Shown piece after piece: positions 26,358 through 35,731 of a DNA stretch of 64,000 nucleotides; position 1 is the stretch's first letter; each line of letters begins with the position of its first letter. Made by a program: the position numbers and the translations under genes. Source of the stretch: Oceanospirillum sp047518265 (lineage in GTDB: Bacteria; Pseudomonadota; Gammaproteobacteria; Pseudomonadales; Halomonadaceae); NCBI GenBank assembly GCA_047518265.1, contig JAKZRG010000033.1:1-64000 (forward strand). The letters run 5' to 3'. The notes under the pieces were generated by a model. The model was not told where the DNA came from, ran no database searches, and worked only from the letters and a program-made list of their open reading frames with translations.

Positions 26358-28386
26358 AGTAGAGCGCCTAAGGCGCCGATTGGCCAGGGAAAAGGCGGCC
26401 AGAAAAGAAGCTGAATCTTTATTGGAAGCAAAAGCATCTGAACTGTACGAGGCGAATGATAATCTAAAAACGCTGCTTAAATCTCAAGAATCATTGGTTG
26501 AAGAGCGAACAGAAGAACTGCAATTAGCTTTAAAAGCTGCTGAGCAAGCCAATCAGCATAAGAGTTCTTTTCTAGCGAATATGAGCCATGAAATTCGTAC
26601 ACCTATGAATGCTATTATCGGTTTAACCTACTTGGTATTGGACAGCTCACTGGATCCGGAGCAACAAGATTATTTAGAGAAAATACAATTGTCTGCTCGA
26701 AATCTCTTAGCCCTGATTAACGATATTTTGGATTTTTCTAAAATTGAATCTGGGCATATGGTAATAGAACAAACGGGTTTTCATTTGGATGAGGTTTTAG
26801 AACAGATTTTCACGGTAAACCATCATAAAGCGGAAGAGAGTAATATTCTGCTTAGTGTGAAGCGTGATAGTAGTATTCCTGACCTCTTGTCAGGTGATCC
26901 TTTAAGGCTGACACAAATTCTGACTAATCTTGCCAGTAACGCCGTGAAATTTACCTCTGATGGAGAGGTGAATATTAATGTTGAGCCTGTACGTCAGGTT
27001 GGCCAGACCTATATTTTACGCTTTACCGTCTCGGATACAGGTATTGGGATTAGTCCCTCACAACAAGAGCATTTGTTTCAGGCATTTACCCAAGCGGATG
27101 ACAGTACAACACGTCATTACGGTGGCACAGGTTTAGGTTTGGCTATATCAAAGCAACTTTGCACGTTAATGAATGGTGATATTTCTGTTGAGAGCGTAGA
27201 AGGTGAGGGGAGTTGCTTTACTGTCGATTTACCTTTTGAAAAAGATCTATCAGAAATCGCTTCAGAGGGATCGAATGAGCAAACGGTAAAAACACCGCCT
27301 CATGTGGCTGTTGATGTGTTATCCGAAGCTCAGAGTATTCAGAATGCTCAGGTATTGTTAGTAGAAGATAATGTTATTAATACTCAAGTTAGTGTGGCTT
27401 TGCTTCAGCGCTACGGCCTTAAGGTTGAGTGCGCTGAAAATGGCCTGCAGGCATTGGAAAAGCTATCAGATCAAAGCTTTGATCTGGTTTTAATGGATGT
27501 ACAGATGCCTGAGATGGATGGCTATGAGGCTGCTAGAGAGATCAGGAAAAAAATTGATTCACAATCACTCCCTATTATTGCGTTAACAGCTAATGCTTTA
27601 TCAGGCGATAGGGAAAAGAGCCTTCAGGCGGGTATGAACGATTATTTGAGTAAGCCCTTAGAACCGGAAAATCTATATACCATGTTGAATAAATGGTTAA
27701 AAACAGATGCTGTAATGACCGATTCAAATATACCTTCTCCATCTTCTAGTGCATTAAGCCAATTGCCTATTGGCCCGGATGTGTTAGATATTCCCTTGGC
27801 TTTAGAGCGTATCCAGGGTGATGAGACTTTGTATCTCACTTTATTAGATATGTTTGTGCAGGAATACAGTGAGATTAATGTCCGCTTTTTTGAGCTAATT
27901 CAGCAACAAGAAGTAGATGGTATTAAGGCACTGGCTCATGGCTTTAAAGGAGCTGCAGCTTCAATTGGAGCTAAAGATGTTGCCGCCATAGCACAAGAGC
28001 TTGAGCGCCAATCGTCGGAAAAATTTAGTGGTTACGGTCGAAGCTTACAAAAGCTGTCTCACGCTTGGCAACAATTGGTGGGCGCGGTTCGACTTATTGA
28101 ATCATTACCTCAAGAAGAAGCGAGCGATGAAGAAAAGATAGATAATAAAAATGAGGGAAATAATAAACTTTCTACTGTTCTAGAGGAAAAAATCCCGCTT
28201 TTGATTGATATGCTTGAATCTGGGGATGCAGACTGTTTAGAGATGATGCAGACACTGCAAAAGGCAACTAGAGATACTCATTGGCACTCTGAAGTGGAAG
28301 CGGTTGCAGATCAAGTCAATCGATTTGAATTCGATCATGCCCTAGAGTTGTTGAAAATGCTTCAAATTAACCTAATAAATAGCTGA
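26347..28386 (+). CDS. H-NOX-associated hybrid histidine kinase (HnoK-like)
   Basis: A 679-residue soluble hybrid kinase. An N-terminal coiled coil (~1-70) is followed by HisKA with phospho-His81 in FLANMSHEIRTPMNA, a HATPase domain (LTNLASNAVKFT, VSDTGIGIS, GTGLGLAIS), a receiver (~360-475: LVEDNVINTQ, LVLMDVQMPEMDGYEAA, TANALSG, SKPL) and a C-terminal Hpt with AHGFKGAAASIGA. The full phosphorelay is in one chain, with no transmembrane or sensor domain of its own, so the partner H-NOX supplies the signal. Output response regulators must lie elsewhere. ATG 26347 overlaps the H-NOX stop; the longer frame to 26254 is a shadow. Confidence 0.95.
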   Translation: MTDEVERLRRRLAREKAARKEAESLLEAKASELYEANDNLKTLLKSQESLVEERTEELQLALKAAEQANQHKSSFLANMSHEIRTPMNAIIGLTYLVLDSSLDPEQQDYLEKIQLSARNLLALINDILDFSKIESGHMVIEQTGFHLDEVLEQIFTVNHHKAEESNILLSVKRDSSIPDLLSGDPLRLTQILTNLASNAVKFTSDGEVNINVEPVRQVGQTYILRFTVSDTGIGISPSQQEHLFQAFTQADDSTTRHYGGTGLGLAISKQLCTLMNGDISVESVEGEGSCFTVDLPFEKDLSEIASEGSNEQTVKTPPHVAVDVLSEAQSIQNAQVLLVEDNVINTQVSVALLQRYGLKVECAENGLQALEKLSDQSFDLVLMDVQMPEMDGYEAAREIRKKIDSQSLPIIALTANALSGDREKSLQAGMNDYLSKPLEPENLYTMLNKWLKTDAVMTDSNIPSPSSSALSQLPIGPDVLDIPLALERIQGDETLYLTLLDMFVQEYSEINVRFFELIQQQEVDGIKALAHGFKGAAASIGAKDVAAIAQELERQSSEKFSGYGRSLQKLSHAWQQLVGAVRLIESLPQEEASDEEKIDNKNEGNNKLSTVLEEKIPLLIDMLESGDADCLEMMQTLQKATRDTHWHSEVEAVADQVNRFEFDHALELLKMLQINLINS

Positions 28387-28480
28387 TGAGAGCTTTTAGC
28401 TTGTCGATACGCGAATTGGTTATTTTCTTATCTGCTTAATTCATTAATTTACGGCATAATACTCAGTAATTAACATCTTG

Positions 28481-28575
28481 ATACATACTCAAACAAAGAT
28501 ATTTCGATACTTACCAGCCTAGGATCAGAAAATCGGGCAATGTTTTTATAGAGAAGCCTTTGTTTGGGTGCTCAA
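28481..28575. repeat. Hairpin repeat family copy H7
   Basis: ATACATACTCAAACAAAGAT on the left and GCCTTTGTTTGGGTGCTCAA on the right pair around CCAGCCTAGG-like sequence. It ends just before the M50 protease start and would lie in its leader. Confidence 0.75.
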
Positions 28576-28593
28576 CCAAAGTGGTTTTATATA

Positions 28594-29682
28594 GTGGAAT
28601 TGTTAAATACTGAGTTTTTGGGGCAGCCATTACGGTTGGAAGCATCGATGGCCGGTTGGCAGGTGCTCTATTGGGGCAATCAGCCTGTTGCTGGAAAAAA
28701 GGCCGATGGCCTTGCTGATGGCGATTTTAGTCTTAATTTTGAATTAAAAGATCAAAGCACGAATCAACAAATTCAGTGCCAATTGAATTTTAGTCTGCAT
28801 TGGCAACCGTTTACCTTTAATTATGAATTGCTCGTTAACAACGAACAGATGGGACAAGGGGAGCGAGATGTTCATGATATTGAACGTCAAACACCTGCTG
28901 TAAAGCCCAAGGTTAAACGGAATACCAGCATGATTGGTATGTTGTCCCTTGGTTTCAAACTGTTTAAAAGTGCCAAAATCATTAAAGTGGTTTTGGCCGG
29001 GGCAAGTCTAGCCGCTTACTCTTGGTTATTTTCTCTACCTTTTGCTTTAAGCCTTTTGGCCTGCCTTGTGGTACATGAATATGGCCATATTCGTGCTATG
29101 AAACACTTTGGTATGCCTACAAAAGGAATTTATCTTATTCCTTTTATGGGAGGGCTGGCGCTCAGTGATGGGAAGATTAATACCCGTTGGCAGGATGTGG
29201 TTATCTCGATGATGGGGCCGTTTTTTGGTCTCGGTATGTCATTGTTAGCTTTGATTGCCTATTGGATAACCGGAGAGATCTTTTTTGCGGGCATTGCTGC
29301 TTTTAATAGTTTACTAAACCTATTTAATTTACTCCCTATCTTGCCATTGGATGGGGGGCATATTCTGAAAAGTATCAGCTTTTCTATGAATAGTATTGTT
29401 GGTTTAGTGCTATGCGGTTTGGGAGCTGGTTTAGGGGTTTTGATCAGTTATAGCTTTGGCTTGGCTTTATTAGGCTTCCTATTACTCATTGGTAGCATTG
29501 AGATCTTTTTTGAGTGGAAGATGCGACATCAAAGCCACCTATTACCTCTTGATCGATATGGTCAGATCTTTTCTGCCATTTGGTATTTAGTAACGGTTGC
29601 AGGCCTAGTGGGTATAATCTTTTATCTGGCAGGTACGGGTGATGCGATGCTTGGTTTGCCGTTAAAAATTCTAAATAGCTAA
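28594..29682 (+). CDS. M50 (site-2) membrane metalloprotease
   Basis: A ~362-residue membrane protein. A soluble N-terminal domain (~1-125) precedes about seven membrane helices. The zinc site HEYGH (in LVVHEYGHIRAMKHFG) and the distant LPILPLDGGH are the paired catalytic motifs of M50 proteases, which cleave membrane proteins within the bilayer. The N-terminal domain is not a PDZ and is not recognised. Start uncertain: GTG 28594 is chosen. A TTG at 28564 would fall inside repeat H7. Confidence 0.85.
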   Translation: MELLNTEFLGQPLRLEASMAGWQVLYWGNQPVAGKKADGLADGDFSLNFELKDQSTNQQIQCQLNFSLHWQPFTFNYELLVNNEQMGQGERDVHDIERQTPAVKPKVKRNTSMIGMLSLGFKLFKSAKIIKVVLAGASLAAYSWLFSLPFALSLLACLVVHEYGHIRAMKHFGMPTKGIYLIPFMGGLALSDGKINTRWQDVVISMMGPFFGLGMSLLALIAYWITGEIFFAGIAAFNSLLNLFNLLPILPLDGGHILKSISFSMNSIVGLVLCGLGAGLGVLISYSFGLALLGFLLLIGSIEIFFEWKMRHQSHLLPLDRYGQIFSAIWYLVTVAGLVGIIFYLAGTGDAMLGLPLKILNS

Positions 29683-29726
29683 TAGAGTCACTTCCTTACT
29701 ACCACACTAAAGAAACTGTTTGAATA

Positions 29727-29759
29727 GGCTGCTACACAACAATGTAGCAGCCTTTTTTA
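29727..29759 (+). terminator. Intrinsic terminator after the M50 gene
   Basis: GGCTGCTAC pairs with GTAGCAGCC around ACAACAAT and is followed by TTTTTT. It is strong and well placed. The rest of the gap to 29987 holds AT-rich sequence with no gene. Confidence 0.85.
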
Positions 29760-29987
29760 TGGCCGCGACAGCGCCTTTATCATATATTCTCGTTTAAGAA
29801 GTGTTTTTTTGTAACTTTTGGATATTTTCTCTAATCAAAAGAAAATAAGGTATTTCTATAAATAATCTAATGGTCAATATAGATGAGAAACATATATATT
29901 GGCTTATTAGGTTAAAGCCAGACAGATGGACTAAGGATATGCTATTTTGAACTTATATAATGGATCAATAAGGCTGTTGATTACGTC

Positions 29988-31499
29988 ATGAATTATCGGG
30001 TTTTAGTGTTTATCTTTTCTCTATTCTCTATGATTTCTTTGGGGATGATATGGCATACTAAAAACCTGCAAGAAAATGTGGTTAAAAGCTCTGGTTTACA
30101 TAATGCAAAGCTTTACACCGATGTTATTTCAGAATTTCGTACTTTATATTCTTCCGAGGTAGTGCCTGTTGCCCGAGAGGCGGGTTTAAAAATCAGTCAT
30201 GATTATATTGATAAACATGCTATTCCTCTGCCCGCTACTCTAAGTATTCTTTTAGGTAATCGCATTGGTGCGAGTACATCAGGTGCAAAAGTGGCGCTAT
30301 ACAGTCCTTATCCTTTTCCTGATAGAGAGGAATCCGGGGGGCTAAGCGACAACTTTAGGCAAGAAGCTTGGGCCTTTTTTGTGGACAATCCTAACCAAGC
30401 TTATTACAGATTTTATTTTGATAATGGTCAGAACCTGTTGCGTTATGCTGTCGCAGATAAAATGAGGGCCAGTTGTATCCAGTGTCATAATAACCATCAG
30501 GAATCCCCTAAAACGGACTGGCAAGAGGGTGATGTTAGAGGTGTGCTGGATGTGGCGATACCTTTAGATCAAGTGGTGGCAGAATCATCGGATGATCTTA
30601 CCTTTACCATGTGGATCTACGCTGTATTAATGGTTTTAGGTATTGTTGGTATTATTTCTATGCTACTGAAGCATCAAGCTGATGCTGAGCGTCTGGAATG
30701 GGCCGTTAAACAGCGTACTGTTGAACTTGAGAAAGAAAGATCTAAAGCAATTGCAGCTAATCAGGCAAAAAATTACTTTATCTCTAAAATGGGTCATGAA
30801 TTAAGAACACCTATGAATGCGGTGCTTGGTTTTAGTCGATTGTTACAAATGGAGGCTCAAACTGAGGAAGAGAAAGGCTATTGTGATGATATTGTTAATG
30901 CCGGTGAGCATCTTCTTGAGTTGATTAACGATGTATTAGATTTAGCCCGAATTGAAGCCGGTCAAGTCAACGTTAAAATGGTTCCTGTATCTCTCGATAA
31001 ACTGATTAATGAAACCTTGGCTTTATTTAGCTCTGAAGGGGCAGGGGATTCAGCTGGACTAAGACCAAGTATAAGGCCCTATCTCTCTTCCCAAATAGAA
31101 GTATCCGCTGACTATACTCGTTTAAAACAGGTGATGGTTAATCTGGTTTCTAATGCATTAAAATATAATCGTCCGGATGGTTTTGTAGACGTTGTCGTCT
31201 CAGAAAAACCAGTCGCAATTGAATCAAATGATGCTAGAGATAATCGAATACGGGTCAGTGTGATTGATTCTGGTCGAGGTTTATCAGCCCAACAGATAGA
31301 AAAACTCTTTCAGCCATTCGAGCGTGTGGGAGCAGAATCTACCGGGATCGAGGGTGTTGGTATCGGTTTAGCTATTTGTAAACAATTAGTAGACGCTATG
31401 GGTGGAGAGATAGGCGTAGATAGTGCTGAAGGCAGTGGAAGCACTTTTTGGTTGGAATTGAATATATTGAGTCATGAGGACTCAGAGATAAATGCCTAG
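29988..31499 (+). CDS. histidine kinase with c-type heme Tll0287-like (DUF3365) sensor
   Basis: A 503-residue inner-membrane kinase. TM1 is at ~3-22. The periplasmic Tll0287-like domain (~25-190) contains the covalent heme motif CIQCH at 163-167, and TM2 is at ~205-225. HisKA follows with MGHELRTPMNA, then the HATPase domain with VSNALKYN, SGRGLS and IEGVGIGLAICK. It should sense redox or a small ligand through heme outside the membrane and autophosphorylate inside. There is no receiver and no adjacent regulator gene, so it is an orphan kinase. Confidence 0.9.
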   Translation: MNYRVLVFIFSLFSMISLGMIWHTKNLQENVVKSSGLHNAKLYTDVISEFRTLYSSEVVPVAREAGLKISHDYIDKHAIPLPATLSILLGNRIGASTSGAKVALYSPYPFPDREESGGLSDNFRQEAWAFFVDNPNQAYYRFYFDNGQNLLRYAVADKMRASCIQCHNNHQESPKTDWQEGDVRGVLDVAIPLDQVVAESSDDLTFTMWIYAVLMVLGIVGIISMLLKHQADAERLEWAVKQRTVELEKERSKAIAANQAKNYFISKMGHELRTPMNAVLGFSRLLQMEAQTEEEKGYCDDIVNAGEHLLELINDVLDLARIEAGQVNVKMVPVSLDKLINETLALFSSEGAGDSAGLRPSIRPYLSSQIEVSADYTRLKQVMVNLVSNALKYNRPDGFVDVVVSEKPVAIESNDARDNRIRVSVIDSGRGLSAQQIEKLFQPFERVGAESTGIEGVGIGLAICKQLVDAMGGEIGVDSAEGSGSTFWLELNILSHEDSEINA

Positions 31500-31509
31500 A
31501 CCAAAATAA

Positions 31510-31580
31510 GCATTGAAACAAAAAAGAGCGATATTCTCTGACCGTTGAGTAGAGAGAATTGGGATATTTTTAGTTATCTA
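31510..31580. repeat. Hairpin repeat family copy H8 (degenerate)
   Basis: GAAACAAAAAAGAGCGATAT with ATTCTCT...AGAGAGAAT in the centre and TTTTTAGTTATC on the right. It is weaker than the other copies but has the same order of parts, between the heme kinase and the recQ-like gene. Confidence 0.45.
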
Positions 31581-31598
31581 TAACGAGAACAGTTTTGC

Positions 31599-33614
31599 AT
31601 GAATGATCTACAAGTAACACTTAAGCAATATTTTGGTTTTGATGGTTTTCGTTTTGGACAAGAGCAGACGGTCACCCAGTTGTTAAGTGGTTATTCATCA
31701 TTAGCTATTTTCCCAACGGGCTCAGGTAAATCACTGTGTTATCAGTTCACCGCTCTGCAGCTACCGCATTTAACCTTGGTTGTTTCACCTTTATTGGCGT
31801 TGATGAAAGATCAGTTGGATTTTTTGCAACAAAAAGGTATCAATGCCGCGAGTATTGATTCGACTTTAACGCCGGAACAAAACCAACAAGTGATGGCAGG
31901 TGTACGCTCTGGACATATTAAAATACTAATGGTGTCTGTTGAACGTTTTAAAAATGAGCGTTTTCGTAAGTTTATCGAATCTGTTCCGGTATCGATGTTG
32001 GTGGTTGACGAAGCCCACTGTATTTCAGAATGGGGCCATAACTTCCGACCGGATTATCTAAAGCTACCGACTTATCGAAAAGAGCTAAAAATCCCACTGG
32101 TTTTACTGTTAACGGCGACAGCAACACGAAAAGTAAAGCGTGATATGGCAGAGAAATTTGCGATTCAGCCAGAGCATGTCGTTCAAACAGGCTTTTATCG
32201 GGCCAATTTAGATCTAGGGGTTGTACCTGTCAATCAGAATAAGCAAATCCACTTACTGCAACAGATTCGCCCTTTACTGGGAAAAACATCCCAGCAGATC
32301 GATCCTCAGTTACCAACTGAAAACCAAATGCCAGAAGGCCGCCAGCTGCAAACTGGAGCGGGTATCGTATATGTTACTTTGCAAAACAGTGCGGAGCAGG
32401 TAGCAGAATTCCTAAGCCAGCAAGGTATTAATGCTCAGGCTTATCATGCAGGTTTGGGGGACGAGAGGCGGCAACGTATACAATCTGATTTTATGTCTGG
32501 CCGGGTGCAGGTTGTTGTGGCCACAATTGCCTTTGGTATGGGGATTGATAAATCAGATATTCGCTTTGTGATTCATTACGATCTGCCTAAGTCCATTGAA
32601 AACTACAGTCAGGAGATTGGTCGTGCAGGAAGAGATGGCCAGTTATCCCACTGTTTAACCCTAGCGGGATTGGATGGTATTCCAGTATTGGAGAATTTTG
32701 TCTACGGTGATACGCCTGAGCTAGAGGGTATTGAGGCGGTGCTGAATAATATCCGTCAGGAATGCCAGAACGATCAGTGGGAATTACAAATTACAGGCTT
32801 ATCAAATACCAGTAATGTTCGCCAGCTACCCTTGAAAACCCTACTGGTACAGTTAGAACTTCTAGGCGTGTTACAGCCAATGTACTCCTATTTTGCTGAG
32901 TTCAAATATAAATTTTTACAGACTCAGGATGAGATTCAAGGTCAGTTCCAAGGAGAGCGTCAGGCATTTCTAAGTGCCATTTTTCGACATACTCAATTTA
33001 AGAAAGTTTGGGGTAATCCAAATTTTGATAGTTTAAGCCAGGAATACGGTTGTGACCGAGGGCGAATTGTCACTGCCTTGGAATACTTACAAGAGAGACA
33101 GATGATTGAGCTGTCTACCTCTAAAATGACAGAGGTGTTTCGGGTCGATAGCTTGAGATTACGAGAAGAAGATTTAGCGAGCCGTCTACACCATTATTTT
33201 GTAGAAAAAGAAGAAAAAGAGATTCAACGAATAGGTACTTTGGTGCGCTTCTTTCAGTTGGATCGCTGTTTAAGTCATAACCTCGCGCGATATTTTGATG
33301 ATCAGCAAGCGCCGGAAAAATGTGGACATTGTTCGGTTTGTCGAGGGCAGGTGGCCCATCTTGAGTTTAGCCATGAGTCAAGCTGGCCATCAGATACTGA
33401 ATTGCAAAGTAATCTACAAGGTTTAATCAATCATTTACAAGGTAAAACAGGACAAGTGCCAGGATTAGAAACGTGTTGTCGTTTTCTTGCCGGTATTAGT
33501 GTGCCAGTGTTTACTCGCAATAAGGTACGTCAGTTGTCTGGCTTTGCCAGCTGTGATCAACAGCGCTATCAATTAATCCGAGAAAAAGTACAAGCCTTGG
33601 GAATATTGGGATAA
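31599..33614 (+). CDS. RecQ-like superfamily 2 DNA helicase
   Basis: A 671-residue ATP-dependent 3'-5' DNA helicase. Motif 0 is FRFGQEQTV, Walker A is FPTGSGKSLCYQ and the DEAH box is VVDEAHCISEWGHNF. TATATRKV, IVYVTLQNSAEQVAEFL and the ARC-like IGRAGRDGQ with QEIGR follow. The C-terminal zinc cysteines CGHCSVCRG (~570-580) match the RecQ-Ct region; an HRDC domain is not obvious. It unwinds recombination and replication intermediates. Its stop overlaps the ATG of the lipoprotein-sorting gene by one base, so the five genes to 37971 may be one operon. Confidence 0.92.
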   Translation: MNDLQVTLKQYFGFDGFRFGQEQTVTQLLSGYSSLAIFPTGSGKSLCYQFTALQLPHLTLVVSPLLALMKDQLDFLQQKGINAASIDSTLTPEQNQQVMAGVRSGHIKILMVSVERFKNERFRKFIESVPVSMLVVDEAHCISEWGHNFRPDYLKLPTYRKELKIPLVLLLTATATRKVKRDMAEKFAIQPEHVVQTGFYRANLDLGVVPVNQNKQIHLLQQIRPLLGKTSQQIDPQLPTENQMPEGRQLQTGAGIVYVTLQNSAEQVAEFLSQQGINAQAYHAGLGDERRQRIQSDFMSGRVQVVVATIAFGMGIDKSDIRFVIHYDLPKSIENYSQEIGRAGRDGQLSHCLTLAGLDGIPVLENFVYGDTPELEGIEAVLNNIRQECQNDQWELQITGLSNTSNVRQLPLKTLLVQLELLGVLQPMYSYFAEFKYKFLQTQDEIQGQFQGERQAFLSAIFRHTQFKKVWGNPNFDSLSQEYGCDRGRIVTALEYLQERQMIELSTSKMTEVFRVDSLRLREEDLASRLHHYFVEKEEKEIQRIGTLVRFFQLDRCLSHNLARYFDDQQAPEKCGHCSVCRGQVAHLEFSHESSWPSDTELQSNLQGLINHLQGKTGQVPGLETCCRFLAGISVPVFTRNKVRQLSGFASCDQQRYQLIREKVQALGILG

Positions 33615-34417
33615 TGAGCTTTTTCCGAGAGTTTTTGGCCACTTTAGTCGCCTTATTTTTCTTATGCACTCCCTCTTTGGCGCAAGAGGTTGAGTTAAAG
33701 GAGTTGATTCGCCACGTGGATCAGCTTTGGCGGGGGCAGACTTCTCATACGCTAATGACGATGACCGTTAAGACCCAGCGTTATCAACGTACAATACAGA
33801 TGGAAGCATGGTCAAAAGGTAAAGAACACTCTTTAGTGCTTATCCGAGCCCCAAAAAAAGATAAAGGTATTGCGACCTTAAAGGTAGAAAATAATATCTG
33901 GAACTATCTGCCCAAAATCAACCGGGTAACGAAAGTGCCTGCTAGCATGATGTCGGGTTCCTGGATGGGCAGTCATTTTACGAATGATGATCTGGTTAAA
34001 GAAAGCTCATTTGAAGAAGATTACCACTCCAGTATTACTTTTCAGGGAGAAAGAGAGGGACAGCTAATCTATGAGATCACTTTTATAGCGAAAGATAATG
34101 CAGCAGTCGTTTGGGAACGTGTCGTGATGTTGATTGGTCAGGAAAATCTGGCACCAATTCAAGCACTTTATTATGGAGAAGATACGAGCGGAATCAATAC
34201 GAATAAAAATAAGGGTACTGTAACTCTCCCCCTAGTACGTACAATACAGTTTGATCAATTAGCCGATATATCAGGGCGTATCATCCCTCAACGCTTAACC
34301 CTTGTTCCAGAAGATAAATCCGGTGAATCCACCGTTGTTACCTATCAGAATCTTACCTTTGGTGTGTCACTTAGGTCAGGTTTTTTTTCCCTACAAAACT
34401 TAAAACGCCGTCGATAG
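33614..34417 (+). CDS. outer-membrane lipoprotein-sorting (LolA-like, COG2834) protein
   Basis: A 267-residue periplasmic protein. The signal peptide is ~1-23, ending LAQ. Conserved signature blocks are RAPKKDKGIATLKVENN, WNYLPKINRVTKVP, GSWMGSHFTNDDLV and the closing RLTLVPEDKSGE region. The fold resembles LolA, which carries lipids or lipoproteins, and members of this subfamily sit beside MMPL or ABC exporters. Here it precedes two FtsX-type permeases and an ATPase, so it probably collects a lipid-like cargo from that transporter. Homologous to the protein at 43322. Confidence 0.85.
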   Translation: MSFFREFLATLVALFFLCTPSLAQEVELKELIRHVDQLWRGQTSHTLMTMTVKTQRYQRTIQMEAWSKGKEHSLVLIRAPKKDKGIATLKVENNIWNYLPKINRVTKVPASMMSGSWMGSHFTNDDLVKESSFEEDYHSSITFQGEREGQLIYEITFIAKDNAAVVWERVVMLIGQENLAPIQALYYGEDTSGINTNKNKGTVTLPLVRTIQFDQLADISGRIIPQRLTLVPEDKSGESTVVTYQNLTFGVSLRSGFFSLQNLKRRR

Positions 34418-34429
34418 CTGAAGGGGGAT

Positions 34430-35716
34430 ATGATGAAATCTCCTAATTTACGATTACCCAGACACTTTTCTATTCTTTTTTTTATTGCTTGGCGCAATAT
34501 CTGGCGCAATCCTGTTCGGAGCTTATTAACGATCTCCGCATTGGCTGGTGGTTTGGTTGTAGTGATTCTATACGCAGTTCTGTTAGAAGGGATGTCCCGA
34601 CAGATGGTGCATTATGCTACAGGGTTATCTACTGGGCAGGCTCAATTGCACCGGCAAGCCTTTATTGATGATCAAGATCTCTATGCCACGGTTCCTTGGC
34701 ATTATTTAACGCAACTTGAGCAGACCTTTCCTTCTTTAAACTTTGCCCCTCGTTTATATGCCGCAGGTTTAGCGAGTAGCGAAAAAAGCTCTACGGGTGT
34801 CATGATTAGAGCAGTTGATCCCGTTAGGGAAAAAAGAGTCACAAGCATGCTCAGTCATATGCGTTCGGGTCATAGTGGTTTGTCTGAACCATTTAATGTT
34901 CTGGTGGGGGCTCAATTGGCAAAAAACCTTCAGTTACAGCTCGATAGTGAACTGATTCTGGTAACTCAAGCGGCAGATGGCAGTATCGGTAATGGTTTAT
35001 ACCGTGTGGTGGGCATACTAAAACCTTTAGAGCCTAGTTTTGATCGTTTAGGTATTGTGGTTTCTATTGAGACTTTTCAAGAATTAATGGTGTTGGAAAG
35101 TGGTTTTCATGAGGTGGCGATATCCTCACCGGATTCTACACATTTGTCTCAAATACAAGCAGAGTTGAAACAAGCTCTTGATCATTTAGTTGATCAAGAA
35201 GGGTTAGATGTATTAGGTGGAGAAGCCGTTATACGAACATGGCTGGAGCTAAATCCATCTGCAGCCAGTATGCTGGAGATGAGTCAGTCCATGCTCTTAA
35301 TCATCGGTCTAGTTGTTGTTGGATTAGCCTCTATGGGAATGTTAAATACAATGTTAATGGCGGTACATGAACGTCAGCATGAATTTGCCATTCTATTAGC
35401 GATAGGGATGCAAGCTAGAGTTTTATTGTTGATAGTCTTGCTTGAGTCACTTTTTTTAGCACTTTTATCAGCAATAATCGGGAGTAGTGTTGGTAGCGCT
35501 TTAGGTTATTACTTGCAGGAAACTGGAATCGATTTTAGTCAAAGTATGCCTGATGGTTATGATTGGGGCGGCATGGTGTTTGAACCCATTATGACGGGGT
35601 ACTTGGAGCTTTATCAGGTGGGGTATGCCTGTGTTCTGATGATACTGGTGGCTTTAGTCACTGCTCTTTTCCCCTGTTGGCGGGCGATACGTATTAAACC
35701 GGCTCAAGTGCTCTAA
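34430..35716 (+). CDS. FtsX/MacB-type ABC transporter permease 1
   Basis: A 428-residue permease with one N-terminal membrane helix, a large periplasmic MacB_PCD-like domain (~60-270) and three C-terminal helices (LLIIGLVVVGLASMGMLNTM, LLLIVLLESLFLALLSAIIG, VGYACVLMILVALVTALFP). It begins 12 bases after the lipoprotein-sorting gene. It forms a pair with the next permease, as in LolCE-type exporters that work with a LolD-like ATPase. Confidence 0.88.
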   Translation: MMKSPNLRLPRHFSILFFIAWRNIWRNPVRSLLTISALAGGLVVVILYAVLLEGMSRQMVHYATGLSTGQAQLHRQAFIDDQDLYATVPWHYLTQLEQTFPSLNFAPRLYAAGLASSEKSSTGVMIRAVDPVREKRVTSMLSHMRSGHSGLSEPFNVLVGAQLAKNLQLQLDSELILVTQAADGSIGNGLYRVVGILKPLEPSFDRLGIVVSIETFQELMVLESGFHEVAISSPDSTHLSQIQAELKQALDHLVDQEGLDVLGGEAVIRTWLELNPSAASMLEMSQSMLLIIGLVVVGLASMGMLNTMLMAVHERQHEFAILLAIGMQARVLLLIVLLESLFLALLSAIIGSSVGSALGYYLQETGIDFSQSMPDGYDWGGMVFEPIMTGYLELYQVGYACVLMILVALVTALFPCWRAIRIKPAQVL

Positions 35717-35731
35717 GTAAGGGGGCTGAAG

